This document shows positions 19,876-29,505 of a stretch of DNA of 64,000 nt, in pieces. The first letter of the stretch is position 1. Every line of letters begins with the position of its first letter. The notes under the pieces were generated by a model. That model did not search any database. It worked only from the letters and a program-made list of their open reading frames with translations, and had not been told where the DNA came from. The translations under genes and the position numbers were made by a program. The DNA lies in NCBI GenBank assembly GCA_016927905.1, contig JAFGLW010000030.1, positions 186,001 to 250,000 on the forward strand, in the 5' to 3' direction. This DNA comes from a candidate division CSSED10-310 bacterium (GTDB lineage: Bacteria; CSSED10-310; JAFGJC01).

Positions 19876-19921
19876 GATAATCTCCTCACTTTTTCACCAT
19901 CGGAAAATCACTGTCCGGATT

Positions 19922-20383
19922 TTACCGGTGAAAGACTAAAACGGGACATGAAGCGAAATGAATGACCCATTCCCTGAAATCACCCAGTATCATCTCCCAT
20001 TTGGAACTGATCCTCGGAACACTCAGAAAAATCAGATCGGCGCCAACCTTTTCGGCATGACTCACCACCGCGTTCGCAGATGAATCATGGGCCGGAATCG
20101 TTTCGACCTTCCACTGCACTGTTCCGGAGAGGGTTTTTAACAATTTGCTTTCCATCACTTCCGCAACCTTGCTGCGCGTGAATTCCATATCTTTTTCTTC
20201 CTTGGCGTGGAATTTTTCCAGCGGCACCCTCAGCATGCTTTCCTCATCATCGGAAAACACTTTCGACGAGGCATGAACTATACTGATAACAGCTCCGGTA
20301 AAGGACGCCAGTTCGAATGCATACCGGATCGCCGTATCGGATATTTTCTTGGGATTGATGGGGATCAGGATGTGCTTGTACAT
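19922..20383 (-). CDS. UspA-family universal stress protein
   Basis: A 153-residue single-domain Usp protein opening MYKHILIPIN. The ATG at 20383 has GAGG eight bases upstream; the longer open frame to 20578 runs into the upstream antiporter gene. The usual ATP-binding pattern G-2x-G-9x-G(S/T) is not evident near the C-terminus, so it may belong to the non-ATP-binding class. It lies 20 bases after the antiporter gene, suggesting co-expression and a partner role with the transporter. Confidence 0.88.
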   Translation of the reverse strand: MYKHILIPINPKKISDTAIRYAFELASFTGAVISIVHASSKVFSDDEESMLRVPLEKFHAKEEKDMEFTRSKVAEVMESKLLKTLSGTVQWKVETIPAHDSSANAVVSHAEKVGADLIFLSVPRISSKWEMILGDFREWVIHFASCPVLVFHR

Positions 20384-20403
20384 CTTTCGTTCCTCACTAT
20401 GAT

Positions 20404-22077
20404 TTAAAAAAATACGACCGTTACAATCACGAACACCGGCACCAGGATACCTACCGACCAGGCCATGTAACCGAAGAAACTCGGCATCCGGATCTTGTTC
20501 TCCTCCGCGATGGATTTGACCATGAAATTCGGTGCGTTTCCGATATATGTGTTCGCTCCCATGAATACCGCTCCGCACGAGATGGCGATGAGCAGGCGGA
20601 TGAATTCCCTGTTGATCAGGTGATCACCCATATATCCAAGCATGCCGGGCACGTCCTGCTCGATTTTCCCCAGTTTTCCGAGTGCCGTATTGAAAAATGT
20701 CAGATAAGTCGGCGCATTGTCAAGAAAACTCGACAGGGTTCCGGTGATCCAGAAGAAGTGCCAAGGCTGACTCATGGCCCGGATCATCCCTCCCATCGCA
20801 CCCTTTTCACCTGCCTGCAAAATGGCCAGGGCCGGTACGATGGTCACAAAAATACCTGCGAACAGCTTGGCCACCTCCATGATCGGGAACCACGTAAACC
20901 CGTTGGTGGTCCGGATGTCTTTCGTTGTGGTGATCCAGGACAGCAGTCCCATGGTCAGGATGATCAGATCCCGGAGCCAGTTTTGAAGCTGGATGTGAAT
21001 GCCCAGGAAATTAAAAGTACTCAGCTTGACCGAGCCGCTCATCAATACTGCACCCACAATGCCGCAAAGAAATACCAGATTGAACAGGCCGTCCACCCGC
21101 AGAGGTTCCTTCACGCTGTCATCCGGCGCATCCATCCCTTCCTTGCGATACAGGAACAGGTCGATGAGAAAATAGAGAATCAGGAGAATGACGGAGACAA
21201 AACACATGGGCATGAACATGTTGATCGTTGTCCAGAAAAACGGCACACCGTGCAGAAATCCCAGAAACAGCGGGGGATCGCCCAGTGGTGTCAGACTGCC
21301 TCCGATATTGGCTACCAGAAATATGAAGAAAATAACCGAATGCATCACCGTTTTCCGGTGCTTGTTGGCTCTCAACAGCGGCCGGATCAGAAGCATGGCG
21401 GCACCGGTCGTTCCGATCCAGGACGCCACAATTGTGCCGATGGTCAGGATGACCAGGTTGACGGCGGGGGTTCCGCGCAGTGATCCACGGACGGCAATAC
21501 CTCCCGCCACGGTATACAAACCCCAGAGCAAAATGATAAAGGGAAAATAATCGATCAGTATGATGTGCAATAAACCGTGAATTCCGTTTTCCTTGAACAC
21601 GATGATGTAGGGGATCGCCAGAATCAGACCCCAGAAAGCCGAAACCTTGCCGAAATGATGATGCCAGAATACGGGAGCCACCAGGGGGAAAATGGCGATC
21701 GACAACAAAATCCCGGCAAACGGAATGGCACTCCACAGGGGCAGTATCTCACCCAGATTGACTTCGTGATGTTTCCCGGCATGGCCATGCACCGCCCGGT
21801 TATGCCCAACGGCATCACGGGCTTCCACGGAGGATTCCGGGCGGGAATGGTCCAGGGGAGTCGCATGCTCCGCCGAAGTGCCGGGATATGTATGACGCGA
21901 TTCCAGATGCCGTTCAGCAGCCGTCTGATCCAAAACGGGATGCTCCGATCCAGTATCGGCCGGTTCCATGGGAAGGCTGCCGGGCGTGTCATCTGAAAAG
22001 GCAACTGGTTGCCCCAGGAGAAATGTGAAAATCAGCAGGATCGAAATGTCAAATAGAACGGGTATCCTTGGTTTCAC
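20404..22077 (-). CDS. NhaD/ArsB-type sodium:proton antiporter
   Basis: About 557 residues. An N-terminal hydrophobic segment that could be a signal is followed by an extracytoplasmic His-rich stretch (about residues 30-125). The polytopic ion-transporter domain has about 12 membrane segments, with the conserved FLDNAPTYL motif near the C-terminal half. A GTG at 22077 with a G-rich site (AGGGGGG) just upstream is preferred over a start at 22185. It probably exports sodium or another ion in exchange for protons. The His-rich leader could bind metal or sense pH; that is a guess. Confidence 0.85.
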   Translation of the reverse strand: MKPRIPVLFDISILLIFTFLLGQPVAFSDDTPGSLPMEPADTGSEHPVLDQTAAERHLESRHTYPGTSAEHATPLDHSRPESSVEARDAVGHNRAVHGHAGKHHEVNLGEILPLWSAIPFAGILLSIAIFPLVAPVFWHHHFGKVSAFWGLILAIPYIIVFKENGIHGLLHIILIDYFPFIILLWGLYTVAGGIAVRGSLRGTPAVNLVILTIGTIVASWIGTTGAAMLLIRPLLRANKHRKTVMHSVIFFIFLVANIGGSLTPLGDPPLFLGFLHGVPFFWTTINMFMPMCFVSVILLILYFLIDLFLYRKEGMDAPDDSVKEPLRVDGLFNLVFLCGIVGAVLMSGSVKLSTFNFLGIHIQLQNWLRDLIILTMGLLSWITTTKDIRTTNGFTWFPIMEVAKLFAGIFVTIVPALAILQAGEKGAMGGMIRAMSQPWHFFWITGTLSSFLDNAPTYLTFFNTALGKLGKIEQDVPGMLGYMGDHLINREFIRLLIAISCGAVFMGANTYIGNAPNFMVKSIAEENKIRMPSFFGYMAWSVGILVPVFVIVTVVFF

Positions 22078-22230
22078 TCGGGTTCCCCCCCTTCTCTTGA
22101 TCGCCGAAAATCCTTTCTGTCTGAGTAAAGAAGGGAAAAGTATCATTATGCGAACCCAAAATCCAGCCATTTCCTGCTCCGGCATTTCCCCCCTTGCTCC
22201 AGGATGCCCGGCCGTCTATAGTACCCGCAG

Positions 22231-22692
22231 ATGAAGACGGGGATCGTCACGGAAAACCGGAAAGCCCGGCATAATTATGAATTTGACACGACCATCGAGG
22301 CGGGACTGGTTCTGACCGGAACAGAAGTCAAATCGCTCCGGGAAGGCGGTGTCAATTTGAAGGATGCGTACGCCCGGATCGAAAACGGGGAGGTTTTCCT
22401 TGTGGGATGCCACATCTCACCTTATTCGGCGGGCAATCGCCTGAACCATCCTCCCGAACGGCCCCGGAAACTGCTTTTGAAAAAGCGTGAAATCAAGCAC
22501 TTGACCGGGAAACTGACCGAACGCGGGTACAGCCTGATCCCGCTGAAACTGTATTTCAATCCCAAGGGTATCGCCAAGGTTCTGCTTGGATTAGGCAGGG
22601 GTAGGGCCAGATACGATAAGCGCCGGGTCATCAAGGAGCGGGACACGGAGCGGGATGTCGCCCGGGAAATGAGCCGATACGGCCGGGAATGA
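22231..22692 (+). CDS. smpB: SsrA-binding protein SmpB
   Basis: SmpB binds tmRNA and is needed for trans-translation at stalled ribosomes. The 153 residues have the family length, the N-terminal NRKARHNYE motif and the basic C-terminal tail. It is convergent with cutA, with 9 bases between the stops. No tmRNA gene is seen in the window. Confidence 0.97.
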   Translation: MKTGIVTENRKARHNYEFDTTIEAGLVLTGTEVKSLREGGVNLKDAYARIENGEVFLVGCHISPYSAGNRLNHPPERPRKLLLKKREIKHLTGKLTERGYSLIPLKLYFNPKGIAKVLLGLGRGRARYDKRRVIKERDTERDVAREMSRYGRE

Positions 22693-22701
22693 TCCGCCAG
22701 T

Positions 22702-23031
22702 CTACATCTCGGCACTCACCCAGTCCCAAACCCATCTCAAAAAATCTTCGTCCCCCGTTTCGATGGGCAGGGCCAGAATTTCCGGAAGTTCATACGGGTG
22801 CTTCTCGCGCAGCTGTTCCATCAGTTCGTCCAGCTTGATATGTCCGGTCTTGATCATCATCATGCATTCGGACTCATCACAGATCTCCCCCTGCCATGAA
22901 TAGATCGATCGGACGTTCCGGATAATGTTGACACACCGTGCCAGGCGTTTTTCAACCAGCATGCGGGCAAGCGATGCGGCGATTTCTTCCGTCGCCGCTG
23001 TCGTGAGCACAATATAATAATCGGGGTGCAT
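22702..23031 (-). CDS. cutA: CutA1-type divalent cation tolerance protein
   Basis: A 109-residue trimeric CutA1-like protein with characteristic segments RLARCVNII and SIYSWQGEI and the C-terminal WVWDWV. The ATG at 23031 has AGGAGG eight bases upstream and is preferred over an upstream start at 23052. CutA has been linked to copper tolerance, though its real function is unsettled. Confidence 0.95.
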   Translation of the reverse strand: MHPDYYIVLTTAATEEIAASLARMLVEKRLARCVNIIRNVRSIYSWQGEICDESECMMMIKTGHIKLDELMEQLREKHPYELPEILALPIETGDEDFLRWVWDWVSAEM

Positions 23032-23269
23032 GGATCGGTCCTCCTTTGTCAATAAATGTCAGTTTCATTATGAATGAAGTTTCACGCCCGCACAAACTGG
23101 GGGTTGCAAGGCAGAAACCAAGCGCTGCGGGATTCCCACTTGTCATCCCTTTTACCATCCGGGGGTTAATCAGGTATCCGGAAGCGTTCTTAAACCAGCC
23201 GTTTGTCCGCCGGTCCTGTATCTGAACAAAATTGCTCCGACCGTCGTATTGTGGATTGGAGGTCACATC

Positions 23270-23485
23270 ATGAACTGGATCATACTGACAGCATTCTGGA
23301 TGGTGATTGCCCGGGCCTGGGTGGAATCGGGGCCCGTTCTTCCGTATGTTTTTGGAACACTCTGGGCCGTCACCATGGGGATCTGCGCCATACTTCAATG
23401 CCCGAGCGTGTTTTTTGTAATCGAAGTGCTGCTGGGCGTTTCTCTCATCACCGCGATCAACATCCGCCGGCCCCGGCAGATCTGA
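23270..23485 (+). CDS. small two-segment membrane protein
   Basis: A 71-residue hydrophobic protein with two likely membrane segments (about residues 3-20 and 25-60, the second possibly two helices) and a basic C-terminus RRPRQ. GGAGG lies seven bases before the ATG. It is not recognised as any named family and stands alone between cutA and the next anchored protein. Confidence 0.65.
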   Translation: MNWIILTAFWMVIARAWVESGPVLPYVFGTLWAVTMGICAILQCPSVFFVIEVLLGVSLITAINIRRPRQI

Positions 23486-23718
23486 TCGGCGCGGTGGGAT
23501 GTGAAAACGGCAGACCATGCAGGAACGCGATCCGGACAGGATTATCATTCTGAGTTCCGGCGAAGAATCCCAATAACATTCCTGGATTGCCGTAATGCCC
23601 GATATTCGGAAAGGACGCAGAGAAGGGCCGGCGCTAACAGCCAAAAACAGCTGGCATTAAGCCGCTCAAACGTGTACACTATCTGAAATCGCGTATAACC
23701 CTTCCATGGAGACGAACC

Positions 23719-24234
23719 ATGAAAACTCTCATAGTATTGATCGTGATCGCAGTCCTGGCAGCCGGGATGCTTTGGTACGGTTACAACCAGACGGATGCGC
23801 GGGCCGACCGGTTCGTTGAGAAAGTGCGAACGGACGTTCTCCGGTTTTACGACGGGTCGCAACCCCTGGAATCGATCTCCCACAAGATGGCAGCAGTCGC
23901 CATTACGGAAAACATCCGGCTGGATTCCGAAAAGACGGATATCCGGATTTCAGAATCGAACCGGGCACCCATGCTGGCAACCGATGGTCCGCAGGTTGGA
24001 AAAGGCGATTTCAAGAACATCGCGGTAACGATGACATTCCAAAGCAGCTGGCTGTTCCTGAGCCGGTCCTACGAACGGGAAATCGAGTCCCTTTTCCGTG
24101 CCGCACCGGAACCGCCCACCGTTCAGCCGCTTCCCGGTATGGAAACACCCCGGGTCAACACATCCAGCCCGGCACGGGATTTGAAAAGTCACCGGGATAG
24201 TATCGGGAAAGCTGTCGGCGGTCAGATGGAATAA
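23719..24234 (+). CDS. N-terminally anchored protein of unknown function
   Basis: A 171-residue protein with one N-terminal membrane segment (about residues 3-21), a small soluble domain exposed to the periplasm, and a Pro-rich C-terminal tail (about 130-155). The start is set by the signal-anchor sequence and a GGAG site upstream. No family is recognised. It is convergent with the lipoprotein gene, 6 bases apart. Confidence 0.65.
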   Translation: MKTLIVLIVIAVLAAGMLWYGYNQTDARADRFVEKVRTDVLRFYDGSQPLESISHKMAAVAITENIRLDSEKTDIRISESNRAPMLATDGPQVGKGDFKNIAVTMTFQSSWLFLSRSYEREIESLFRAAPEPPTVQPLPGMETPRVNTSSPARDLKSHRDSIGKAVGGQME

Positions 24235-24240
24235 AACGGA

Positions 24241-24798
24241 TCAGCCCGGAAGTTTGCCGGCAAACCAGGTGCCGTAACCATAGGGTCCGTCCTCCCCCGC
24301 GGCACCCGAAGAATACATCCACGAACCGGCAACACTCTTGTCGGAATCGAATACTCCGGATAAGTTGAAAGACCGAAATCCCGAAAAATAATTTCCTTCA
24401 AAATAGGAATAGATAAACGTATTTCCGCTGATACCCGTTTCGAAGTACTCATGATACTGCCTGGTGGAGGGATCCTGGAAGGCCATGAACACCCAGAACG
24501 ATATTTCACCGTTCCAGACCCGGCTGCCTGTAACCGTGAACCAGACCCGCTCATCCGGCAGATTCGCGGGATATTGCGTTTTCACATAACCGTACCATCT
24601 CCCCTCGTAATCCGGTTCCGAAGATGGTTCGGGCGTCTCGGTCGGGACGGGTGTCGCCGTCGCGGGCACTGGAGTGTCCTGATCGTCCGGTCCCGTCGGG
24701 TCGTCATCGTCACAGGCTGAAATCAGCAGAACGGCGGCGAGCAGCAGCGGGATCAGCAGAATGTATTCCCCTCGACAGACGTTTTTCAGAATTCTCAT
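24241..24798 (-). CDS. lipoprotein with Pro/Thr linker
   Basis: About 185 residues. A signal peptide ends in the lipobox LISAC and is followed by Asp-rich residues, a Pro/Thr/Glu-rich linker (about 35-55) and a beta-rich C-terminal domain with many aromatics. GGAGG lies seven bases before the ATG at 24798. The ATG overlaps the stop of the upstream TPR gene as ATGA, placing it in the kinase operon. The Asp after the lipidated Cys would be an inner-membrane retention signal under the E. coli rule; whether that rule holds here is unknown. Confidence 0.75.
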   Translation of the reverse strand: MRILKNVCRGEYILLIPLLLAAVLLISACDDDDPTGPDDQDTPVPATATPVPTETPEPSSEPDYEGRWYGYVKTQYPANLPDERVWFTVTGSRVWNGEISFWVFMAFQDPSTRQYHEYFETGISGNTFIYSYFEGNYFSGFRSFNLSGVFDSDKSVAGSWMYSSGAAGEDGPYGYGTWFAGKLPG

Positions 24799-25052
24799 TC
24801 CAATTCCTCCACGGATTCGGGTCGTTCCCGGCATCGCTTCAATCTTTCCAGGAACAACATCTCCCCGGAATGCTTCTGGAGCATCCGCCGGCAGATATCC
24901 ATACCCATCCGGGTGTCATCCGGAGCGTAATAAACTTCCGCCAGAGTGTCAAAATAATTGGGATTGGGATCCAGTTCCACAGCCCGGCGCGCATGTTCCA
25001 GTCCTTTCGCCGAATTCAACAGGTGTCTCCCTGGCAACCCGGACATCATCAT
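24795..25052 (-). CDS. short TPR protein downstream of kinase
   Basis: Up to 85 residues with one clear TPR-like unit (ARRAVELDPNPNYFDTLAEVY). Three consecutive ATGs overlap the kinase stop (GGGATGATGATG); the third, with AAGGG six bases upstream, is the likeliest start. It continues the helical repeats of the kinase in another frame, so it is either a separate small adaptor or the kinase C-terminus cut off by a frameshift. The neat overlap and ribosome site favour a separate gene. Confidence 0.6.
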   Translation of the reverse strand: MMMSGLPGRHLLNSAKGLEHARRAVELDPNPNYFDTLAEVYYAPDDTRMGMDICRRMLQKHSGEMLFLERLKRCRERPESVEELE

Positions 25053-27661
25053 CCCTTCAGGTCCGTTTCGGCTTCTTCCAGAACGGATTTCAAATGCGAT
25101 TGCCCGGTCTGCTCGTAAATCGCCCGGAGATTCGCCAGGGCATCCGCATAGACGGTGCGGGAATCGGCATCGGGCTTGAAAAGAAACGCCGTCCTGGCCC
25201 GGTCGACTTCGAAGGTCAACAGTTCCGTTTTCAAATCGTCCCGGCAACAGACGGTGACCAGTTCCCGGATCACAGAAACAGCGCGTTCCACCAACTCCAG
25301 AGATTCGGCATACCGGCCCATCAACCTCAGGACCATGCCCTTTGCGCGGAATGCCATGCCCAGGAAAAATCCGTCCTCAGGATGATTCCCGTCAATGACC
25401 CAACCGAATGCAGCCGTCACGGCACGTTGACTCATGACCAGGGCAGCTTGCAGGTTTCCCTGCCGGGTGTGAACGTTCGACAGGTTGGAATAAATCAGGG
25501 CGAGATCTTTGGTCAGTTCAGCACGCCCTTCCCGTAAGACGAGCCGCTCCAGTATGTCGATGGCTTTCTGATAATACAGTGGAATATCTTCATCTCGGTC
25601 ATCGGAAAAAAGCGCCTTATTCATGTAACACAGCGCCAGCTTGCTGGTCAGTTCGTTCCGCCCTTTCCAGAACACAAGCTCCTCCAGAATTTTCATGGCT
25701 TCGGTGTTTACCGAGTCGGCATTGCGGGAGTCGTTCAGATACCAGTAATTGCCTGCATGGTTGATCAATGTCCGGGCCAGTTCGAACATCAGATCATCCC
25801 GGTGATGACCGGACAGCAGTTTCCGGTATATGTCCACCGTATTCGAATAAAAATCCAGCGCACTCCGGTAATCCTGCATCCGGTTGAGTAAAAGCGCTTT
25901 GTTCATGTACGCCAGGGCCAGATCCCGGCCATGAACTTCGAAACCGCCGCTTTCGATGAGCCGGACGGTCATCTCGATCGATTTGTCGTACTGCTCGAGA
26001 GCGGCGCTGTTCAGTCCCAGATCCATCAGGGATACCGCTTTGTTCAGGTAGCTGTCGGAAAGCCACATGGAGATTTCACACGAAGGATTCTCGAGAGATA
26101 TGGTTTCAAGAATCGAAATGGCCCGGTCGCAGACATAGATGGATTCCCGGTAGCGGCCCAGGTTGCCCAAGGTATTGGATTTATTGGTGTAACACTTGAC
26201 CAGGCCCATGCTGAATTCCGATCGGCCGCATTCGAATACCAGCCGCTCGCGGATGTCGAGTGCCCGGTTGAAATATTCCAGCGCATCCGTTTCACGACCC
26301 AGGGAACCGAGCAATAGCGCTTTGTCCGCCAGAGTGCCCGCCAGATGGTTTTCAGCCGTTTCAGAAGGTTCCTTTTCGAGAATGACCTGCCAGTGTGCGA
26401 TGGATTCATCATAGGTCTTGATCGCGCCCGGATAATCACCGGTGTCTTTCTGAATCAATGCCTTCTGCGCCAGAAGACGGGAAAAATCATTGTTCAGGTC
26501 GCTTTGATCTGCGCCCAGTAGTTCACGATAACGAACGGAGATCTCTTCATATTGTTCAAGATCTCGGATCGACTGAACTTCCCGGGATCCTTCTCCGTCC
26601 GGGTGGATTTCACCGGAGTCCGGTATATTCCTGCCTGATGCCTTGCATATCCGCTCGAACCATTCCCGCGGATCGTCCCATTGGGTTCCGGTTACGGTCC
26701 TCCGGGCATGGGATGACCCGGATGACGTACGAACAGGCTGGATCTCCGCAAGCTGTCGCGGATACGGTTTCCCGGCGATCCGGTCGTAAAGCGGGATCAG
26801 CAGATTCACGATTTCGGCCATGTCCGTCCATCGGTCGTCCGGATTTTCACGGAAACACCGTCGCAGAATATCGGCCAGTTGAACAGGCATGGCCGGACGG
26901 GACAGGGGAGGGGAAGACAGGAATTGCTCCAGCACTCGGGGAGCGAAAAGGCCCAGACGCCAGGTCACTTCCCCCGTGAACATTTCCAGGATCGACAATC
27001 CCCAGCTCCACATGTCCGTTCGCCGGCCAACTTTCCGGTTTTCGGCCTGTTCAGGGGAGCAGTAGGCCGGGGTCATGCCCATGGAACTAACCAGAACGGT
27101 GTCGGACGGAATCGCCGTTTCGAGGTTTCCGATACCGCCGAGATTCCGGGGGTGAGCCAGCCCGAAATCGGTTACTTTCAATATTCCGTCTTCGGTCATC
27201 AGCGCGTTTCCGGGTTTAACGTCCTGGTGCACCACACCGTGAATATGAGCGGTGTGCAGCCCCCACGCGAACTGGATCGCGACATCCAGGATGCTTTCCA
27301 GATCGGTGAATCTTCCATCGGCGATCCACTTGCGCAGTGATCCCCCGGGAATATACTCGGCAAAAATGGCCAGTCGGTCCTCGACCGTCCGGAAAAACAG
27401 GCAGGCGGTCAGGTTGGGATTGCGGGGAAGATCGATCCAGGTACGCAACTCCCTCAAAAATTCCTTCCGGCGTTTCTCGTCGTTCAGGCTTGAGGCCAGA
27501 AGGGTTTTGACGGCGAACAGTTTATCCTTGTAATACCGGGACCGGGCCAGATACACAGAGCCCATCCCGCCCTGGCCGAGCATCCGCTCGACGACATATT
27601 CACCCAGCAGGATTTTTCCCGGCTGCCAGCCGATTCGATAATCGTCGTTACCATGCGCCAT
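25049..27661 (-). CDS. Ser/Thr protein kinase with TPR array
   Basis: About 870 residues. The N-terminal Hanks-type kinase domain (about residues 17-270) has the glycine loop GQGGMGSVY, lysine in FAVK, catalytic HQDVKPGN and DFG. No membrane segment is evident. The remaining about 550 residues are TPR repeats that probably bind partners or substrates. The ATG at 27661 is chosen because kinase homology begins soon after it; its ribosome site is weak and the open frame runs to 27838. It overlaps the small TPR gene and heads a three-gene operon. Confidence 0.88.
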   Translation of the reverse strand: MAHGNDDYRIGWQPGKILLGEYVVERMLGQGGMGSVYLARSRYYKDKLFAVKTLLASSLNDEKRRKEFLRELRTWIDLPRNPNLTACLFFRTVEDRLAIFAEYIPGGSLRKWIADGRFTDLESILDVAIQFAWGLHTAHIHGVVHQDVKPGNALMTEDGILKVTDFGLAHPRNLGGIGNLETAIPSDTVLVSSMGMTPAYCSPEQAENRKVGRRTDMWSWGLSILEMFTGEVTWRLGLFAPRVLEQFLSSPPLSRPAMPVQLADILRRCFRENPDDRWTDMAEIVNLLIPLYDRIAGKPYPRQLAEIQPVRTSSGSSHARRTVTGTQWDDPREWFERICKASGRNIPDSGEIHPDGEGSREVQSIRDLEQYEEISVRYRELLGADQSDLNNDFSRLLAQKALIQKDTGDYPGAIKTYDESIAHWQVILEKEPSETAENHLAGTLADKALLLGSLGRETDALEYFNRALDIRERLVFECGRSEFSMGLVKCYTNKSNTLGNLGRYRESIYVCDRAISILETISLENPSCEISMWLSDSYLNKAVSLMDLGLNSAALEQYDKSIEMTVRLIESGGFEVHGRDLALAYMNKALLLNRMQDYRSALDFYSNTVDIYRKLLSGHHRDDLMFELARTLINHAGNYWYLNDSRNADSVNTEAMKILEELVFWKGRNELTSKLALCYMNKALFSDDRDEDIPLYYQKAIDILERLVLREGRAELTKDLALIYSNLSNVHTRQGNLQAALVMSQRAVTAAFGWVIDGNHPEDGFFLGMAFRAKGMVLRLMGRYAESLELVERAVSVIRELVTVCCRDDLKTELLTFEVDRARTAFLFKPDADSRTVYADALANLRAIYEQTGQSHLKSVLEEAETDLKG

Positions 27662-27777
27662 GAAAAAACACCGGATATTGTTACATAGCCAACCATACCA
27701 GATCCAGGCTCGGCACGCATCCATTTGCCGCGGGCGAGGAGGTGAACGGGTTTTATTACGGAGCGGTCTCCGCGTCG

Positions 27778-27957
27778 TCCGATCCGATCCCGCATAGGCT
27801 GCTCGAACAGGTCCTCCCGCAGGTGGTAGAGGGCGCAATAATGGTCCCGTTTCACGGTGACCCGAAGGGCATCCTCCAGCTTGGGGAGGTGAAAGAAAAC
27901 CGTGGATGGTGCCAGGTTCAGCTGCTGGATCAGCTCTTCAACATGCTGGCAAAATTT
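27778..27957 (-). pseudogene. relic of an ArsR-type helix-turn-helix regulator
   Basis: The frame reads about 59 residues containing VEELIQQLNLAPSTVFFHL followed by KLEDALRVTVKRDHYCALYHLR. This is the recognition helix and wing of an ArsR-like repressor of the kind followed by a DUF2087 domain. The first helices are missing and a TAA lies two codons upstream; the frame then runs into unrelated sequence. It lies directly upstream of the kinase gene in the same orientation. Confidence 0.6.
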
Positions 27958-27991
27958 TTAAATAAAATGAGATGTGTATGATTTCCAGACT

Positions 27992-28882
27992 CTATAAAAG
28001 AATCTGAACCGCCTGGCGAATCCGGTTTCTGGATTCCTCGAAATACGTTTCGTCGATTTCAAATCCGATGAAATCAACCCCCAGTTCCATACAGGCCAGG
28101 GCCGTGTTCCCCAGTCCGGAAAACGGATCCAGAACCAGGTTCACCCGGTCCATTCCGTGCAGCCGGATACACATCCCGGCCAGCTCAGGCGGGTAGGCGG
28201 CCGGGTGAGGCCGGTCTTTGGAGTGGTCCTGGATGGTTTCGTACGGGATATACCAGACGTTTCCCCGGCACCGCACTCCGCCGGATGCATCGTGCCAGCG
28301 GCTGATATTGGTTTGATCTTTGTAAGGAACCCCGATGGCTGTCCGGTCCAGTTTCACGGTCCCGGTGCGGGTCAGGTGGAAGATGTATTCGTGCATGTCG
28401 TTGACGTATCGAGGGCTGTTGATGGGTTTGTAATGCCCCACGTTGATTTCCAGCGGCGAACCGTAGCTGCTCTGCTTGATATAGATGGATTTGATCCAGT
28501 GGATGACGTTCTGGAGGGTGAAATGGTTTCGCATGACCGCGGCGACTTCAAACGGCACCCACGGATCTGACGGTTTGGAACCCATGTTCAGGAAAATCGA
28601 ACCCTGTTCGGACAGGATCCGTTTGACTGCTTGAGCCCAGTCGTTCATCCAGCGAAGGTACTGGTCGCGGGGTGTTGTGTCGTCGTATCTGCCGTATCGG
28701 ATACCCAGGTTATAGGGAGGGGATGTGACAACAACGTCGACCGATCCGGGATCCAGCCGGGTGTTCATCCCGGCGATGCAGTCCTCCCGGAACAGCCGGA
28801 TCGACTGGCCGGTTTTCGTCCGCCTCTCGAAATGTGTCGCCGCAGTATCCATAAAGGTGGTCTTCACCCCCCGCGGAATCAT
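27992..28882 (-). CDS. solitary DNA methyltransferase, TSPPYN type
   Basis: A 296-residue site-specific DNA methyltransferase. The catalytic motif is TSPPYNLG, and the SAM-binding motif near the C-terminus is LDPFSGLGNTALA, giving the beta-class order (catalytic motif first). SPPY favours N4-cytosine methylation, though N6-adenine is possible. The start is ATG 28882 or ATG 28852. No restriction nuclease lies next to it, so it may be an orphan regulatory or protective enzyme. Confidence 0.88.
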   Translation of the reverse strand: MIPRGVKTTFMDTAATHFERRTKTGQSIRLFREDCIAGMNTRLDPGSVDVVVTSPPYNLGIRYGRYDDTTPRDQYLRWMNDWAQAVKRILSEQGSIFLNMGSKPSDPWVPFEVAAVMRNHFTLQNVIHWIKSIYIKQSSYGSPLEINVGHYKPINSPRYVNDMHEYIFHLTRTGTVKLDRTAIGVPYKDQTNISRWHDASGGVRCRGNVWYIPYETIQDHSKDRPHPAAYPPELAGMCIRLHGMDRVNLVLDPFSGLGNTALACMELGVDFIGFEIDETYFEESRNRIRQAVQILL

Positions 28883-29026
28883 ATCATTTTTTTAATTCCC
28901 AGAAAAAGATTATCAAATACGAGGATAAAAGCTTTTTAACGTGAAATTGCAATTCATCCGAAGAAGAGAACCTTTCAAATACAGTTTATTGTGGTTTATT
29001 TATTCAATGAAGGAAAATACCTGAAA

Positions 29027-29082
29027 GCCCTCCCCTGAAAGCGGCCGCTTTCAGGGGAGGGTTTGGGTGGGGTGGCTTTGCG
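29027..29082. repeat. REP-like palindrome, copy 1
   Basis: A palindromic core GAAAGCGGCCGCTTTC is enclosed by CCTCCCC and GGGGAGG arms and followed by GTTTGGGTGGGGTGGC. Two further copies in opposite orientation lie at 54259-54319 and 55470-55536. Core and flank are both conserved, so this is a dispersed family rather than chance. Confidence 0.85.
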
Positions 29083-29362
29083 ATGAATATAAATCTATAA
29101 AAAAAATTGTCATTCTGAGGAGTTCCAGAGGGACGACGAAGAATCTAACGGTGCGAGACTATAAATCCCGTCATACCAGCGGAAGCCGGTATCCAGGATT
29201 CATTGTGATGTGAAATCAGGATCGGTACCTGAAATTTTCAATTCTCTCCTCTCGAGAGGGGTGTCTCCGCCGAAGCCTTGGTGAAGGCTGAGACGGGGTG
29301 TGTGGCTTGCGGATGCGCACCGGTGGGGTGTGTGATCACTGTTCGCGTTTCGAAATAGGATG

Positions 29363-29505
29363 TGTCATTTCGAGCTAATGCGAGAAATCTTTCTCTTTCA
29401 ACCCGGTAAGATTTCTCCTCATTCCGCTATCGGCGGAACTCGTCGAAATGACACGGGGGATGGGTACACGGAAAAATTTCTCGTCGCAGGCTCCTCGAAA
29501 TGACA
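29363..29505. repeat. TGTCATTTCGA-type dispersed element
   Basis: Begins TGTCATTTCGAG and ends CTCGAAATGACA with AGAAATCTTTC and AGATTTCTC between them, plus a second TCGAAATGACA inside at about 29443-29453. The ends are inverted repeats of each other. Related units are at 31098-31195 and 31226-31302, and a partial one ends the 83-bp repeats at 54369 and 56327. Confidence 0.8.
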
